A stretch of DNA of 64,000 bases. It comes from Betaproteobacteria bacterium Ga0074130. GTDB lineage: Bacteria > Pseudomonadota > Gammaproteobacteria > Burkholderiales > Rhodocyclaceae. The notes beneath the pieces were generated by a model. The model made no database searches. It was not told the origin of the DNA and saw only the letters and a list, made by a program, of their open reading frames with translations. Made by a program: the position numbers and the translations under genes. The stretch's first letter is position 1, and the number at the start of each line of letters is the position of its first letter. Positions 30,654 through 38,779 of the stretch are shown here, one piece after another. The DNA is taken from NCBI GenBank assembly GCA_001464495.1, contig LNDZ01000024.1, forward strand, positions 21,098-85,097. The letters run 5' to 3'.

Positions 30654-31099
30654 AAAGAAAAGTCCTCAAAGCCCGGCGGCGGCTCTGTCGAAGAGTGCGC
30701 TTCTAAGGCAGCTTCGTGCTGGCGCTTCCAGCCAGCATCGCTCCACACCTCAAAATGTGAGCCCATACCAACCAGCCAGACTTGCTTCTCAAGGCTGGCC
30801 ACGGTGCGCAGTTCTGGGGTAATCAGCAGACGGCCTGCGGCATCGAGCGTGACATCCAGGGCATTGCCAAGCAGAACGCGCTTTGTCGCAGCAGAACGAG
30901 GATCAAAGCTAGGCGCAGCAAGAATCCGATCACGGATCGGCGCCCAAGCGTTTTCGGGATAGAGCAGGAGGCATTGATGCGGGTGGGCAGTCATGACTAG
31001 GCGACCATCGGCCAATGCCGCCAAGGCATCGCGATGCCGAGCCGGGACGGCCATGCGTCCCTTCGCATCCAGACTGAGTGACGTTACCCCTTGGAACAT
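30650..31099 (-). CDS. mraZ: Transcriptional regulator MraZ
   Basis: An AbrB-like DNA-binding protein that represses the dcw cluster by binding repeats in front of its own gene. About 149 residues with the two DXXXR repeats of the family: [15 protein letters not shown] (about residue 10) and [15 protein letters not shown] (about residue 85). The ATG at 31099 matches homologues, though an adjacent ATG at 31102 has a slightly better GGAG spacing. Its operator is visible at 31201-31230. Confidence 0.96.
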
Positions 31100-31200
31100 C
31101 ATCCCTTACTCCACCCCTGTGTATTGCGTGGCAATCGCCAGCTGCCAACGACAGCTCACGGCTGGAGAAACAGCACCCTTTCAGTTTGCAAGGGCGCTTT

Positions 31201-31257
31201 TATTTCCCACTTATTCCCACATTTCCCCACTTTAGAGCATGTTTTACGCCGGGTCAA
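31201..31257 (-). promoter_or_regulatory. Pmra promoter with three MraZ boxes
   Basis: On the minus strand: -35 TTGACC (31252-31257), 17-base spacer, -10 TAAAGT (31229-31234). Immediately downstream, covering the likely start, are three direct repeats of ten-base period (GTGGGGAAAT, GTGGGAATAA, GTGGGAAATA; 31201-31230). Known MraZ operators are TGGGN repeats at exactly this period, so autoregulation of the dcw operon is expected. An untranslated leader of about 120 bases leads to mraZ. Confidence 0.88.
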
Positions 31258-31466
31258 TAGCAAAACGCCATTTTTCTTAGATAGGACAATGACTTAGAAG
31301 TCAAAGCGAAGCCCTTTTCAAGTAAAATTTTTCCTTGAAAATCAATGCTAGGGCGTGGTTTATAAAAGTGCTTTGTTAGAACTGGCAGCTGAACATTTGC
31401 TTCGCGCGGTTAAAGACTGGATTGCCACCGTATTTCAACAATCGCCTTACGTCATCCAGACGACAA

Positions 31467-31499
31467 AACGGCCACATTGCGTGGCCGTTCGATTTTTTG
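31467..31499 (+). terminator. Rho-independent terminator, possibly bidirectional
   Basis: A nine-base-pair stem (AACGGCCAC with GTGGCCGTT) around a five-base loop. The plus strand ends in CGATTTTTT; the minus strand has a weaker TTTTGT. On the plus strand no convincing gene precedes it, so it may close an unannotated small RNA starting near 31371 (TTGAAA and TATAAA elements exist but at 20-base spacing). On the minus strand it could end the peptide transcript. Confidence 0.6.
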
Positions 31500-31541
31500 C
31501 GCCGACTCGCGGCGCAGCATGCTTGACCTTCAGGTCAAGAC

Positions 31542-31604
31542 TTATACTGCTTCACGCAGATACAGGCGACCTGCAAACAGCACAACAATAGCGGCTACAA
31601 ACAT
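31542..31604 (-). CDS. Candidate 20-residue hydrophobic peptide
   Basis: An ATG preceded by GGAG at seven bases opens a 20-codon ORF: MFVAAIVVLF then AGRLYLREAV. It has one hydrophobic stretch long enough to span or insert into a membrane, then alternating charges. A promoter (31652-31680) and a leader hairpin lie upstream. The first bases of the leader (AGATACAGGC, 31641-31650) are perfectly complementary to codons 13-16 (GCCTGTATCT, 31558-31567), so the mRNA could fold on itself. This resembles type I toxin mRNAs in layout only; no homologue is recognised, and the ORF may be chance. Confidence 0.35.
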   Translation of the reverse strand: MFVAAIVVLFAGRLYLREAV

Positions 31605-31615
31605 GGCACTTCTCC

Positions 31616-31641
31616 AAAAAACCAGCCCATAAGTAGGGCTG
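31616..31641 (-). terminator. Leader hairpin with T-run
   Basis: On the minus strand CAGCCC-TACTTAT-GGGCTG followed by GTTTTTT. It has terminator form but lies between the candidate promoter and the peptide ATG, so it is either the end of a transcript coming from the rnpB side or an attenuating structure in the peptide leader. Confidence 0.5.
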
Positions 31642-31651
31642 CCTGTATCTA

Positions 31652-31680
31652 TTTATACGCACCCCAACATGACAAAGCAA
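31652..31680 (-). promoter_or_regulatory. Candidate promoter for the 20-residue peptide
   Basis: Minus strand -35 TTGCTT (31675-31680), 17-base spacer, -10 TATAAA (31652-31657). This puts the start at about 31645, right at the foot of the leader hairpin. Confidence 0.4.
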
Positions 31681-31848
31681 GCAATTCAACTTCATTTGTT
31701 TTTATAAACTTATCACCAGCATAAATAGCGCTTCAAGTATCCACTTATGAGTGAGTTTGGTCATAGAGATGCCCCATGCAGCAGCCCCATCTGGGGTGTC
31801 GGCGCACCGGAAATGGGGGGGGGGAATTAAGAGGCGAGTACGAAGAAA

Positions 31849-32316
31849 GGTGGAAGTTCGCCGATAAGCCGGGTTCTGTCGTGGACAGCCATTCCTCTGG
31901 GCCTGACGTTACCGCCAAGCTCTAGCAGCCTACCCGGGAGCGACGCGAGCAGCGCCATTACTCCCCTATTTGGCCTTGCCCCGAATGAGGTTTGCCATGC
32001 CGTCCGCCGTTACCGTGGACGCGGTGGGCTCTTACCCCGTCCATGTTTGCACATGGACGACACCTTGTCAGGTGCCACCATTTCACCCTTACCGACTTTA
32101 CCCTCCCGCGAGGAAGAGCACCCTCCTCATCGGAGGGCGACTTTGCCGCCTTTCGGCGTCAAAGTCAGGCTGGCGGTATCTTTCTGTTGCACTATCTGTC
32201 GCCTTGGGCCATCTTGCGATGGCTTGCTGCGCCCGGCCGTTAGCCGGCATCCTGCTCTATGGGGCCCGGACTTTCCTCCATGAGCTTGCGCTCACAGCGA
32301 CTGCCTAGCGAACTTC
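31849..32316 (-). ncRNA. rnpB: RNase P RNA (class A)
   Basis: The catalytic RNA that matures tRNA 5' ends. Hallmarks on the minus strand: the 5' end GAAGTTCGCTAGGCAGTCGC, then GGAGGAAAGTCCGGGC (P4/CR-I) near 32265-32280, GGATGCCGGCTAACGGCC, the CR-V end with GACAGAACCCGGCTTATCGG, and a 3' tail that pairs with the 5' end (GAAGTTCGC with GCGAACTTC). About 468 nucleotides. The ends are placed by comparison with known RNAs and may be off by a few bases. No clear terminator follows. Confidence 0.95.
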
Positions 32317-32324
32317 CGGGACGG

Positions 32325-32330
32325 ATTGTA
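32325..32330 (-). promoter_or_regulatory. -10 box of rnpB
   Basis: TACAAT on the minus strand, eight bases before the 5' end of RNase P RNA. The -35 region falls inside the end of the upstream lipoprotein gene and is weak (CGGCAG around 32348-32353). Confidence 0.6.
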
Positions 32331-32333
32331 CGG

Positions 32334-32768
32334 CTATTGTGCTGGCGCTGCCGAAGGTTTCTGGAGATCAGGTGACTGCACAAAACGAAGCTGCCCGCTT
32401 TTATCCTCAAAAGCCCCAACTAGGGTGCCCGGTGCCGGTGGCTTTTCTTCAAACTGCTGAAGTTGGCAGCCTTCGGTTTCAGCGACGTACCACTTTTTCC
32501 CTTGACGAAGAATCCACGCGCCTTGAGCGCTGCGAAAGACTTCCATCTTGAAGTTGCTATCACCCGCCTTCTTGATGTGATGACGACGCATACAATCAGG
32601 CATGCGCGACACCACCATAGCGAGTTCCCAGCCACTGCTCCAGAAGTAGGGCTTGTCACGCACCAACGTCAGGGAGTGGTCGCTCCCTTGAATCGGCATA
32701 TTGGCAACATCGGAGGTCCCGCACCCGGCAAGCACGACACTCATGACAGCGGCAAGAATAAGGCGCAT
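32334..32768 (-). CDS. Putative lipoprotein of unknown function
   Basis: 144 residues. Lipoprotein signal MRLILAAVMSVVLAGC with lipobox VLAGC; the residues after the Cys are GTS, compatible with outer-membrane sorting. The mature part is about 128 residues with three further cysteines (PDCMRRHH, EGCQL) and no recognised domain. AGGAG sits at the right distance before the ATG and overlaps the pyrC stop, so it is co-expressed with pyrC. Its stop nearly touches the rnpB promoter. Confidence 0.75.
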   Translation of the reverse strand: MRLILAAVMSVVLAGCGTSDVANMPIQGSDHSLTLVRDKPYFWSSGWELAMVVSRMPDCMRRHHIKKAGDSNFKMEVFRSAQGAWILRQGKKWYVAETEGCQLQQFEEKPPAPGTLVGAFEDKSGQLRFVQSPDLQKPSAAPAQ

Positions 32769-32777
32769 CAGCGGCTC

Positions 32778-33815
32778 CTAGTCAGCAAGCGACCAAGCGA
32801 CACTTTCGCCGGCGCGGAAAGGGATCAGCGGGTCGGTTCCCAAATACGGCTGCGACGCAGGCACGGTCCAAGCCTGCTGCTGCAGGGTAATGGTATCGGC
32901 ATTGCGCGGCAGCTTATAAAAATCGGGGCCATTGAAGCTTGCAAATGCTTCCAGCTTGTCGAGCTTGCCAGCAGCTGAAAAAGCCTCGGCATACAGTTCG
33001 ATGCCGGCATTGGCGGTATAACAACCTGCACAGCCACAGGCCGCCTCTTTGGCGCTCTGCGCATGCGGTGCAGAGTCAGTACCCAGAAAGAACTTGCCGC
33101 TATCCGACGTCGCTGCTGCCACCAGCGCAACACGATGCACTTCTCGCTTCAGTACTGGCAAGCAATAATTATGGGGACGGATTCCGCCTTGGAACAAGGC
33201 ATTGCGGTTAAGCAGCAGATGATGGGCTGTAATCGTCGCGGCAATATTCTCATTCGCCGCTGCAACAAACTCGGCGGCATTTTTGGTGGTGATGTGTTCG
33301 AATACCACACGGAGAGCGGGGTGATCCTTGAGCAAGGGACTCATGATCGTGTCGATGAAGACCGCCTCACGGTCGAAAATATCGATCGCGGGGTCAGTCA
33401 CCTCACCGTGCACCAGCAGCGGCACGCCCAGTTGCTCCATCCGCGCAATGGTGGATCGACATTTGTCGAGACTACTCACGCCCGCATCAGAATTGGTCGT
33501 GGCGCCGGCAGGATAAAGCTTAAGCCCATGCACGAAACCACTTGCCTTGACGCGGTCGATCTCATCTGGTGGTGTGTTATCAGTCAGATACAGCGTCATT
33601 AGCGGCTCGAATGTCGAGCCCGCCGGCAAGGCCGCCAGAATGCGTTCGCGATAGGCTGCTGCCATGGCAACGGTAGTCACCGGCGGCTTGAGATTCGGCA
33701 TGATGATGGCGCGACCGAAACGGCGCGCCGTATCAGGAAGGACCGCAGCCAATGCGGCACCATCGCGCACGTGCAGATGCCAGTCGTCGGGGCGGGTAAT
33801 GGTTAGTGTTTGCAT
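32778..33815 (-). CDS. pyrC: Dihydroorotase (type II, PyrC)
   Basis: Cyclises carbamoyl-aspartate in pyrimidine synthesis; a dinuclear zinc enzyme. 345 residues. [10 protein letters not shown] carries the HxH metal ligands at residue 12-17; [16 protein letters not shown] holds the lysine that is carboxylated; LVHGEV and [13 protein letters not shown] supply further His ligands; LGTDSAPHA has the catalytic Asp. Length and motifs match the E. coli-type enzyme. Confidence 0.97.
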   Translation of the reverse strand: MQTLTITRPDDWHLHVRDGAALAAVLPDTARRFGRAIIMPNLKPPVTTVAMAAAYRERILAALPAGSTFEPLMTLYLTDNTPPDEIDRVKASGFVHGLKLYPAGATTNSDAGVSSLDKCRSTIARMEQLGVPLLVHGEVTDPAIDIFDREAVFIDTIMSPLLKDHPALRVVFEHITTKNAAEFVAAANENIAATITAHHLLLNRNALFQGGIRPHNYCLPVLKREVHRVALVAAATSDSGKFFLGTDSAPHAQSAKEAACGCAGCYTANAGIELYAEAFSAAGKLDKLEAFASFNGPDFYKLPRNADTITLQQQAWTVPASQPYLGTDPLIPFRAGESVAWSLAD

Positions 33816-33837
33816 AAGTTGATTATACCGTCCGTAA

Positions 33838-34713
33838 TTAGTCTTCCTTGAGCGCTAGGGCACGGGCATACAGGTCGTTCTTGCTCAGCCCTGTAATTTC
33901 TGCCGCCAGCTTGGCTGCCTGCTTGGTTGGGAGATCAGCCAGCAAGAGCTTAAGCACGCGCTCAGCATCTGCATCCATACCACTGCGTTCAGGTGGCGCC
34001 GACACAGCGAGGGCGAACTCACCACGCTCGCGATTCGGGTCGGCCTTGAGCCACGCCTCAGCCTCTGCGAGTGGCATGCGAGCCAGCTCTTCAAAACGCT
34101 TGGTCAACTCACGGCCGATGGCGATGATGCGTTGCGGCTCAAGTACAGTAGCAAGGTCGGCAACGGTTTCAACAATGCGATGTGGCGCCTCATAAAACAC
34201 CAGACTCGCGGGAACATCACGCAAACGCTCCAGCACACTGCGACGCGCGGCCGATTTGGGTGGCAGAAACCCAACAAACAGAAAGCGCGTATCCATGAAA
34301 CCAGCGCTACTGAGCAGCGCTACTGCAGCACTCGCTCCAGGCAGAGGCACCACGCGGTAACCAGCCGCATGTGCGGCAGCAACGGCGCGCGCGCCCGGAT
34401 CGGAAATACCTGGCGTTCCCGCATCGCTGATCAAGGCCACGCGCTTGCCCTCGGCCAGCATGCCCAAGAGCTTGTCACTCGCCTCATTTTCATTGTGCTC
34501 ATGCAGTGCAAAGCAAGATGCAGTTACACCGTAATGGTCCAGCAAGGGGCGGCTGTGGCGGGTATCCTCACACGCAATGGCATCGGCCGCACGCAGGCAG
34601 GCCAAGGCGCGCAAACTGATATCGCCTAGATTTCCGAGCGGCGTGGCAACCACATACAATGCAGGAGCCACAAAATGTTCGGTGTAAGAATCTGAAATGG
34701 AAGACACGCGCAT
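33838..34713 (-). CDS. rsmI: 16S rRNA (cytidine1402-2'-O)-methyltransferase
   Basis: Methylates the 2'-O of C1402, the same nucleotide that RsmH modifies. About 291 residues. Motifs: [49 protein letters not shown] and [12 protein letters not shown] 34713 gives the usual short lead-in before LYVVATP; an ATG at 34740 is possible, and neither has a strong ribosome-binding site. It is divergent from yraN, sharing a region of about 55 bases. Confidence 0.95.
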   Translation of the reverse strand: MRVSSISDSYTEHFVAPALYVVATPLGNLGDISLRALACLRAADAIACEDTRHSRPLLDHYGVTASCFALHEHNENEASDKLLGMLAEGKRVALISDAGTPGISDPGARAVAAAHAAGYRVVPLPGASAAVALLSSAGFMDTRFLFVGFLPPKSAARRSVLERLRDVPASLVFYEAPHRIVETVADLATVLEPQRIIAIGRELTKRFEELARMPLAEAEAWLKADPNRERGEFALAVSAPPERSGMDADAERVLKLLLADLPTKQAAKLAAEITGLSKNDLYARALALKED

Positions 34714-34769
34714 GTTCACAGGGTTGCAGGTATTCGCCATTGTCCCGTCTGCGGTCATTTGGGGCAAGC

Positions 34770-35129
34770 ATGGCAACTGATTCGGCGCAGCAAAAAACAG
34801 GCGCTGCCGCAGAATCGCTGGCGGCCGAGTACCTGACTGCTCGCGGATTACGCATCATTGAACGCAATTTCCGAGTACGCGGCGGCGAGATCGACCTGAT
34901 CGCGAATGACAAAGGCACACTGGTCTTCGTTGAAGTGCGGCTGCGTAGCCGCAATGATTTTGGCGGTGCGGGTGCCAGCATTACCTTCACCAAGCAGCAG
35001 CGCATTATTCTGGCGGCACGCCACTACCTGCAAATCCATGGCGAGCGCGACTGTCGCTTTGACTGTATTTTGCTGAATGGCCTGAATATCGACACGATTG
35101 AATGGATCACCGGTGCGTTTTCTAGTTAG
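34770..35129 (+). CDS. yraN: UPF0102/YraN endonuclease-like protein
   Basis: 119 residues from ATG 34770. The nuclease-fold motif GLRIIERNFRVRGGEIDLIA...LVFVEVRLRS is the UPF0102 signature (E, D and ExR/K); the last position is Arg here where Lys is more common. Family members are small, predicted Holliday-junction-resolvase-like proteins of unproven role. The rsmI/yraN pairing followed by an SIS protein and a BON lipoprotein is a widely conserved order. Confidence 0.92.
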   Translation: MATDSAQQKTGAAAESLAAEYLTARGLRIIERNFRVRGGEIDLIANDKGTLVFVEVRLRSRNDFGGAGASITFTKQQRIILAARHYLQIHGERDCRFDCILLNGLNIDTIEWITGAFSS

Positions 35130-35478
35130 CCTGCTTCTGCTGCTCATCTGCACCAGCGCCCCGGCTCAGCAGATACGCATCTTGGTACAAAGCTCGCCGT
35201 TGGCGGGCTATCAATACCATGCGGGTAACGAGGTCTGGGACCAGCTTAAGGTTGGCCTGCCCCTCACCTTGGTCCGTGAGCCTGATAACACCCACGACCG
35301 CAATGCCATCCGTGTCCTGTGGGGCACACACCAACTCGGCTACCTGCCGCGCGCCGAGAACCAGTCAATAGCGGCTGAACTTGATCGAGGCACGCGGGTC
35401 GAAGCGCGTATTGCACGATTACGTGAGGCGAAAAACCCATGGCAACGCGTCCTGATCGACGTATTCATCGGGATTTGA
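35113..35478 (+). CDS. Secreted HIRAN-domain protein
   Basis: About 121 residues. The start is probably GTG 35113, since VRFLVSLLLLLICTSAPAQQ then forms a textbook signal peptide cut after APA; a TTG at 35098 is an alternative. The mature part is almost entirely one HIRAN domain: ILVQSSPLAGYQYHAG, LTLVREPDNTHDRNAIRV and LGYLPRAENQSIAAELD. HIRAN domains are best known as DNA-binding modules, yet this one should be exported. It overlaps the yraN end by 17 bases. Confidence 0.8.
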   Translation: MRFLVSLLLLLICTSAPAQQIRILVQSSPLAGYQYHAGNEVWDQLKVGLPLTLVREPDNTHDRNAIRVLWGTHQLGYLPRAENQSIAAELDRGTRVEARIARLREAKNPWQRVLIDVFIGI

Positions 35479-35539
35479 CCGCTTTCTCCAGAGAACACTA
35501 GCGCAAGCCTTCTCTAAAATCAGATAATTACAGTTTTGA

Positions 35540-36148
<609 letters not shown>

Positions 36149-36149
36149 T

Positions 36150-36794
36150 ATGCGCACACTTGCTACCCGACTGACCCCATGGCTACTCGTCGCCATCCTC
36201 GCCCCCTCACTGGCTGGCTGCTTCGGCGCAATTGCGGTGGGTGCAGGCGCCGGCACACTGATGCTCGCAGATCGACGCATCTCCGAAACCTATTTGGCCG
36301 ATGAAGGTATCGAGATTCGCGCTGCCAATCGCATCCGCGAGCAATATGGCGACAAGGTGCATGTCAATGTCACCAGCTACAACCGGACCGTTCTGCTGAC
36401 GGGTGAAGTTCCAGATGCGGCAACTAAGGAAGCCGTAGAGAAGCTGGTTTCATCCGTGAATGAAATCCGTCGCATGACCAACGAGCTGAGCATCTCCGGT
36501 AACAGCAGCTTCTCTGCGCGCAGCAACGACACCTATCTGACTTCCAAAGTGAAGGCTCGTTTCCTTGATGCCGCACGCTTCCAGATCAATGTTGTCAAGG
36601 TGGTGACAGAAAATGGTGGCGTCTATCTGATGGGCTTGGTAACGCAAGCCGAAGCAGATGCGGCTGTTGAAATTGCCCGTACGACAGGCGGTGTACTGCG
36701 CGTCATCCGCGTGTTTGAAATCATCAGCGATGAACAGGCTCGCCAGATCGACAAGCAGCAGCCTCCGCGTCAAGAAAACCGGCCTGCTAAGTAA
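36150..36794 (+). CDS. dolP: BON-domain lipoprotein (DolP/YraP family)
   Basis: 214 residues with AAAGGA before ATG 36150. Lipobox SLAGC at residue 24, then two BON domains: RIREQYGDKVHVNVTSYNRTVLLTGEVPDA and KVKARFLDAARFQINVVKVVTENGGVYLMGLV. The family sits on the inner leaflet of the outer membrane and supports outer-membrane integrity. The tail is Gln/Pro-rich. Its stop overlaps the next start (TAATG). Confidence 0.9.
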   Translation: MRTLATRLTPWLLVAILAPSLAGCFGAIAVGAGAGTLMLADRRISETYLADEGIEIRAANRIREQYGDKVHVNVTSYNRTVLLTGEVPDAATKEAVEKLVSSVNEIRRMTNELSISGNSSFSARSNDTYLTSKVKARFLDAARFQINVVKVVTENGGVYLMGLVTQAEADAAVEIARTTGGVLRVIRVFEIISDEQARQIDKQQPPRQENRPAK

Positions 36795-37282
36795 TGAGTC
36801 TGCTGCCGCCGGTTTTTGAACGGAAAATTTGTGCGCCTGAGGATCTGGCCAAACAGGTTGCCGCGCTAACCGGGCCTGTTGTTTTCACCAATGGCTGCTT
36901 TGACATCCTGCACCGTGGGCATGTCACCTATCTTGCCCAGGCGCGCGCACTCGGTGCCAGCCTGATTGTGGCTGCGAATACGGATGCGTCGGTAAAGCGC
37001 TTAGGCAAAGGCGACGACCGCCCTGTCAATGCACTAGCTGACCGCATGGCGCTGCTGGCTTCGCTAGAGTGCGTCAGTCTGGTCACCTGGTTTGATGAAG
37101 ACACCCCTTTGCAACGCATCCTCGATTGTCGACCGGATATCCTCGTGAAGGGTGGCGACTGGAGCGTAGACAAGATTGTCGGCGCTAGTGAAGTGAAGGG
37201 CTGGGGCGGTCAAGTCGTCTCCATCCCCTTCATTCACGAACGCTCCACCACGGCCCTACTGCAGAAAATCCGTAGCCTTTAA
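36794..37282 (+). CDS. rfaE2: D-glycero-beta-D-manno-heptose 1-phosphate adenylyltransferase
   Basis: 162 residues, the stand-alone nucleotidyltransferase half of HldE. VVFTNGCFDILHRGHVTYLAQ holds the HxGH-type motif; LIVAANTDASVKRLGKGDDRP and CLDYxR-like RILDCRPDILVKGGDW follow. It makes ADP-heptose for lipopolysaccharide core. The kinase half (RfaE1) is not in this window. The 3' end overlaps the convergent TAXI gene by four bases. Confidence 0.95.
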   Translation: MSLLPPVFERKICAPEDLAKQVAALTGPVVFTNGCFDILHRGHVTYLAQARALGASLIVAANTDASVKRLGKGDDRPVNALADRMALLASLECVSLVTWFDEDTPLQRILDCRPDILVKGGDWSVDKIVGASEVKGWGGQVVSIPFIHERSTTALLQKIRSL

Positions 37283-38640
37283 CTTTCTGCTGATGCAGAG
37301 GGCGGCGTAGTTTTCTGCAGGATCACCTTGCGCACGAGGATGATGTGGCTACGCAACGTGTACAGCATGTCCGAGAACGGCAATGGCGTTGGCAGATGGT
37401 TCACATGGTTCTCGATGGCCTCTAAGCGCTTGAGCCACTCCTCCTGCGTATGCGCCGTTGGATCGCGATCAATGTCGGCCTCAAGGAACTTGAGCTCTCC
37501 GTAGCGTTTAAAGATGCGCGAGCGAATACGCCACCCGTACAGACTCGGTGCCAACTTGAAGACGGGCACCAATACGGCCAAGAGCGGGATTAGCATCACA
37601 ATCATGCGATCAATTAAGGTTGCTGCCCAGAAGGGTAAATAACGCTGCAGGAAGGGCTTGCCCGACTTGTAATAGCGCTCTGCCTCGGGCGCTAGGGGGA
37701 AGTCGACGCTGCTAGCCTTGGGGAATTCGCGTGGACGTTGCAGGATATTGGCCTCGCCATGCACCTCTGTCGCGGCCTGCAACAACAAATCCATGAGGGC
37801 AGGGTGTAAGTCCTCATTCACCGCCAGCGTTGCGGCAGGTGCGACCAACTCAACATCGCGCGCCGGCAAATGATTGATGAAATCAATGCTTCCTGCCGGC
37901 AAGACAACGCGCGAGAGATACGGGAAGCGCCGCGTATAGGCCTCTGCCTCAGTAAGGCTAACCAAACGCACGCCAGGGGTGTAGAGCAACTGCCAAACGA
38001 CGGCAGAGGTTGGTGTACCGACAACCATAGCGGCATCAAGGCGCCCGATACGGAGCTTTTCTGCGACCTCGATCCCGCTCTGCGGCAACAAACGGCTGTT
38101 GTCGGCATTCACGCCATTGGCATGTAGTAACTCCAGCGCCAAATGTCGTGTGCCGCTCCCGGGTGCACCAATGGCGATGCGTTTGCCCCGCAGATCGCTC
38201 AAACGCGTGACGGCAGGCTGCTCTGCCTCTGTACGATAAAAAATCCACAGAGGCTCATAGTACAGATTGCCAAGAGAAAGGATGCTCTCCTCCTCGCCAG
38301 CCTGCGCACTGCCTGCCTGAATAAACGCCGCTTCCACCTCATTGCTGCGCAAGCGTGCAAGGTTTTCAATCGCTCCGGCGGAAGGCTTGAGGATTAACTC
38401 AATGCCATAGCGCGCCAACACATCCTTGTAGCGCAACGCATAACTCTCGTACGACCCACCAGGGCTTCCGCTGCTCAAGACAAGCTGACTGGGCGGTGCC
38501 GGGCGGATGAACTGTGCAGCAACATAAAACCCAAGGGCGATGACAAGCAATGCTGGCACACCAATCGCCAAGATATCGCGCAGAGAAAACTGGCGCAAAC
38601 GTAGTTTGCGCATGAGCTCGGTGCGTTTTGAAGCAGTCAT
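37279..38640 (-). CDS. TAXI-family solute-binding protein with membrane anchors
   Basis: 453 residues. After a short cytoplasmic Arg-rich tail there is a membrane helix (ILAIGVPALLVIALGFYVAA), then a TAXI-type binding domain from about residue 50 to 320 (LSSGSPGGSYESYA, EAAFIQAGSAQ, GKRIAIGAPGSGTRHLA, GRLDAAMVVG). A second hydrophobic stretch (ATLIDRMIVMLIPLLAVLVPVF) and a charged helical cytoplasmic tail follow. Ordinary TAXI proteins are about 320 residues, secreted, and paired with a TRAP permease. This one is tethered at both sides and has no permease nearby, so a sensory or regulatory role is possible. Confidence 0.85.
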   Translation of the reverse strand: MTASKRTELMRKLRLRQFSLRDILAIGVPALLVIALGFYVAAQFIRPAPPSQLVLSSGSPGGSYESYALRYKDVLARYGIELILKPSAGAIENLARLRSNEVEAAFIQAGSAQAGEEESILSLGNLYYEPLWIFYRTEAEQPAVTRLSDLRGKRIAIGAPGSGTRHLALELLHANGVNADNSRLLPQSGIEVAEKLRIGRLDAAMVVGTPTSAVVWQLLYTPGVRLVSLTEAEAYTRRFPYLSRVVLPAGSIDFINHLPARDVELVAPAATLAVNEDLHPALMDLLLQAATEVHGEANILQRPREFPKASSVDFPLAPEAERYYKSGKPFLQRYLPFWAATLIDRMIVMLIPLLAVLVPVFKLAPSLYGWRIRSRIFKRYGELKFLEADIDRDPTAHTQEEWLKRLEAIENHVNHLPTPLPFSDMLYTLRSHIILVRKVILQKTTPPSASAES

Positions 38641-38729
38641 CGGATTTGCGGCTCCACAATGTGCGGTGAGATTTTGTCTAGTGTAAAACGCGGCTTGAGC
38701 AAATTCAGCAACAAGCCTAGCCGGCCAAT

Positions 38730-38757
38730 AAAAAACGGCGCCCGAAGGCGCCGTTTT
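38730..38757 (-). terminator. Terminator of frc (bidirectional form)
   Basis: Stem ACGGCGCC-CGAA-GGCGCCGT with A-run/T-run on both flanks. On the minus strand it lies 23 bases after the frc stop and ends in TTTTTT, separating frc from the TAXI gene. Confidence 0.88.
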
Positions 38758-38779
38758 AAGCAGTTAGCTGGGGTGTTGT

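Larger units (their letters stand above)
31258..31848. other. Gene-poor region between the dcw promoter and rnpB
   Basis: About 590 bases without a conventional gene. From left to right: AT-rich sequence upstream of Pmra; a strong hairpin terminator (31467-31499); two small inverted repeats (GCGCCG...CGGCGC at 31500-31516 and TTGACC-TTCA-GGTCAA at 31523-31538); a candidate 20-residue peptide gene with its leader and promoter (31542-31680); AT-rich sequence; a CCCC-ATCT-GGGG hairpin (31786-31797); and a run of ten G (31815-31824). A plus-strand ORF starting with GTG at 31355 runs through the terminator and was not accepted. Confidence 0.6.

Noticed and set aside
31355..31591. 78-codon plus-strand frame starting GTG in the rnpB-mraZ gap
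   Set aside because: No ribosome-binding site, runs through a strong terminator hairpin, and composition is not protein-like.
31970..32308. Long plus-strand frames across rnpB
   Set aside because: They are antisense to the RNase P RNA, whose conserved motifs explain the sequence.
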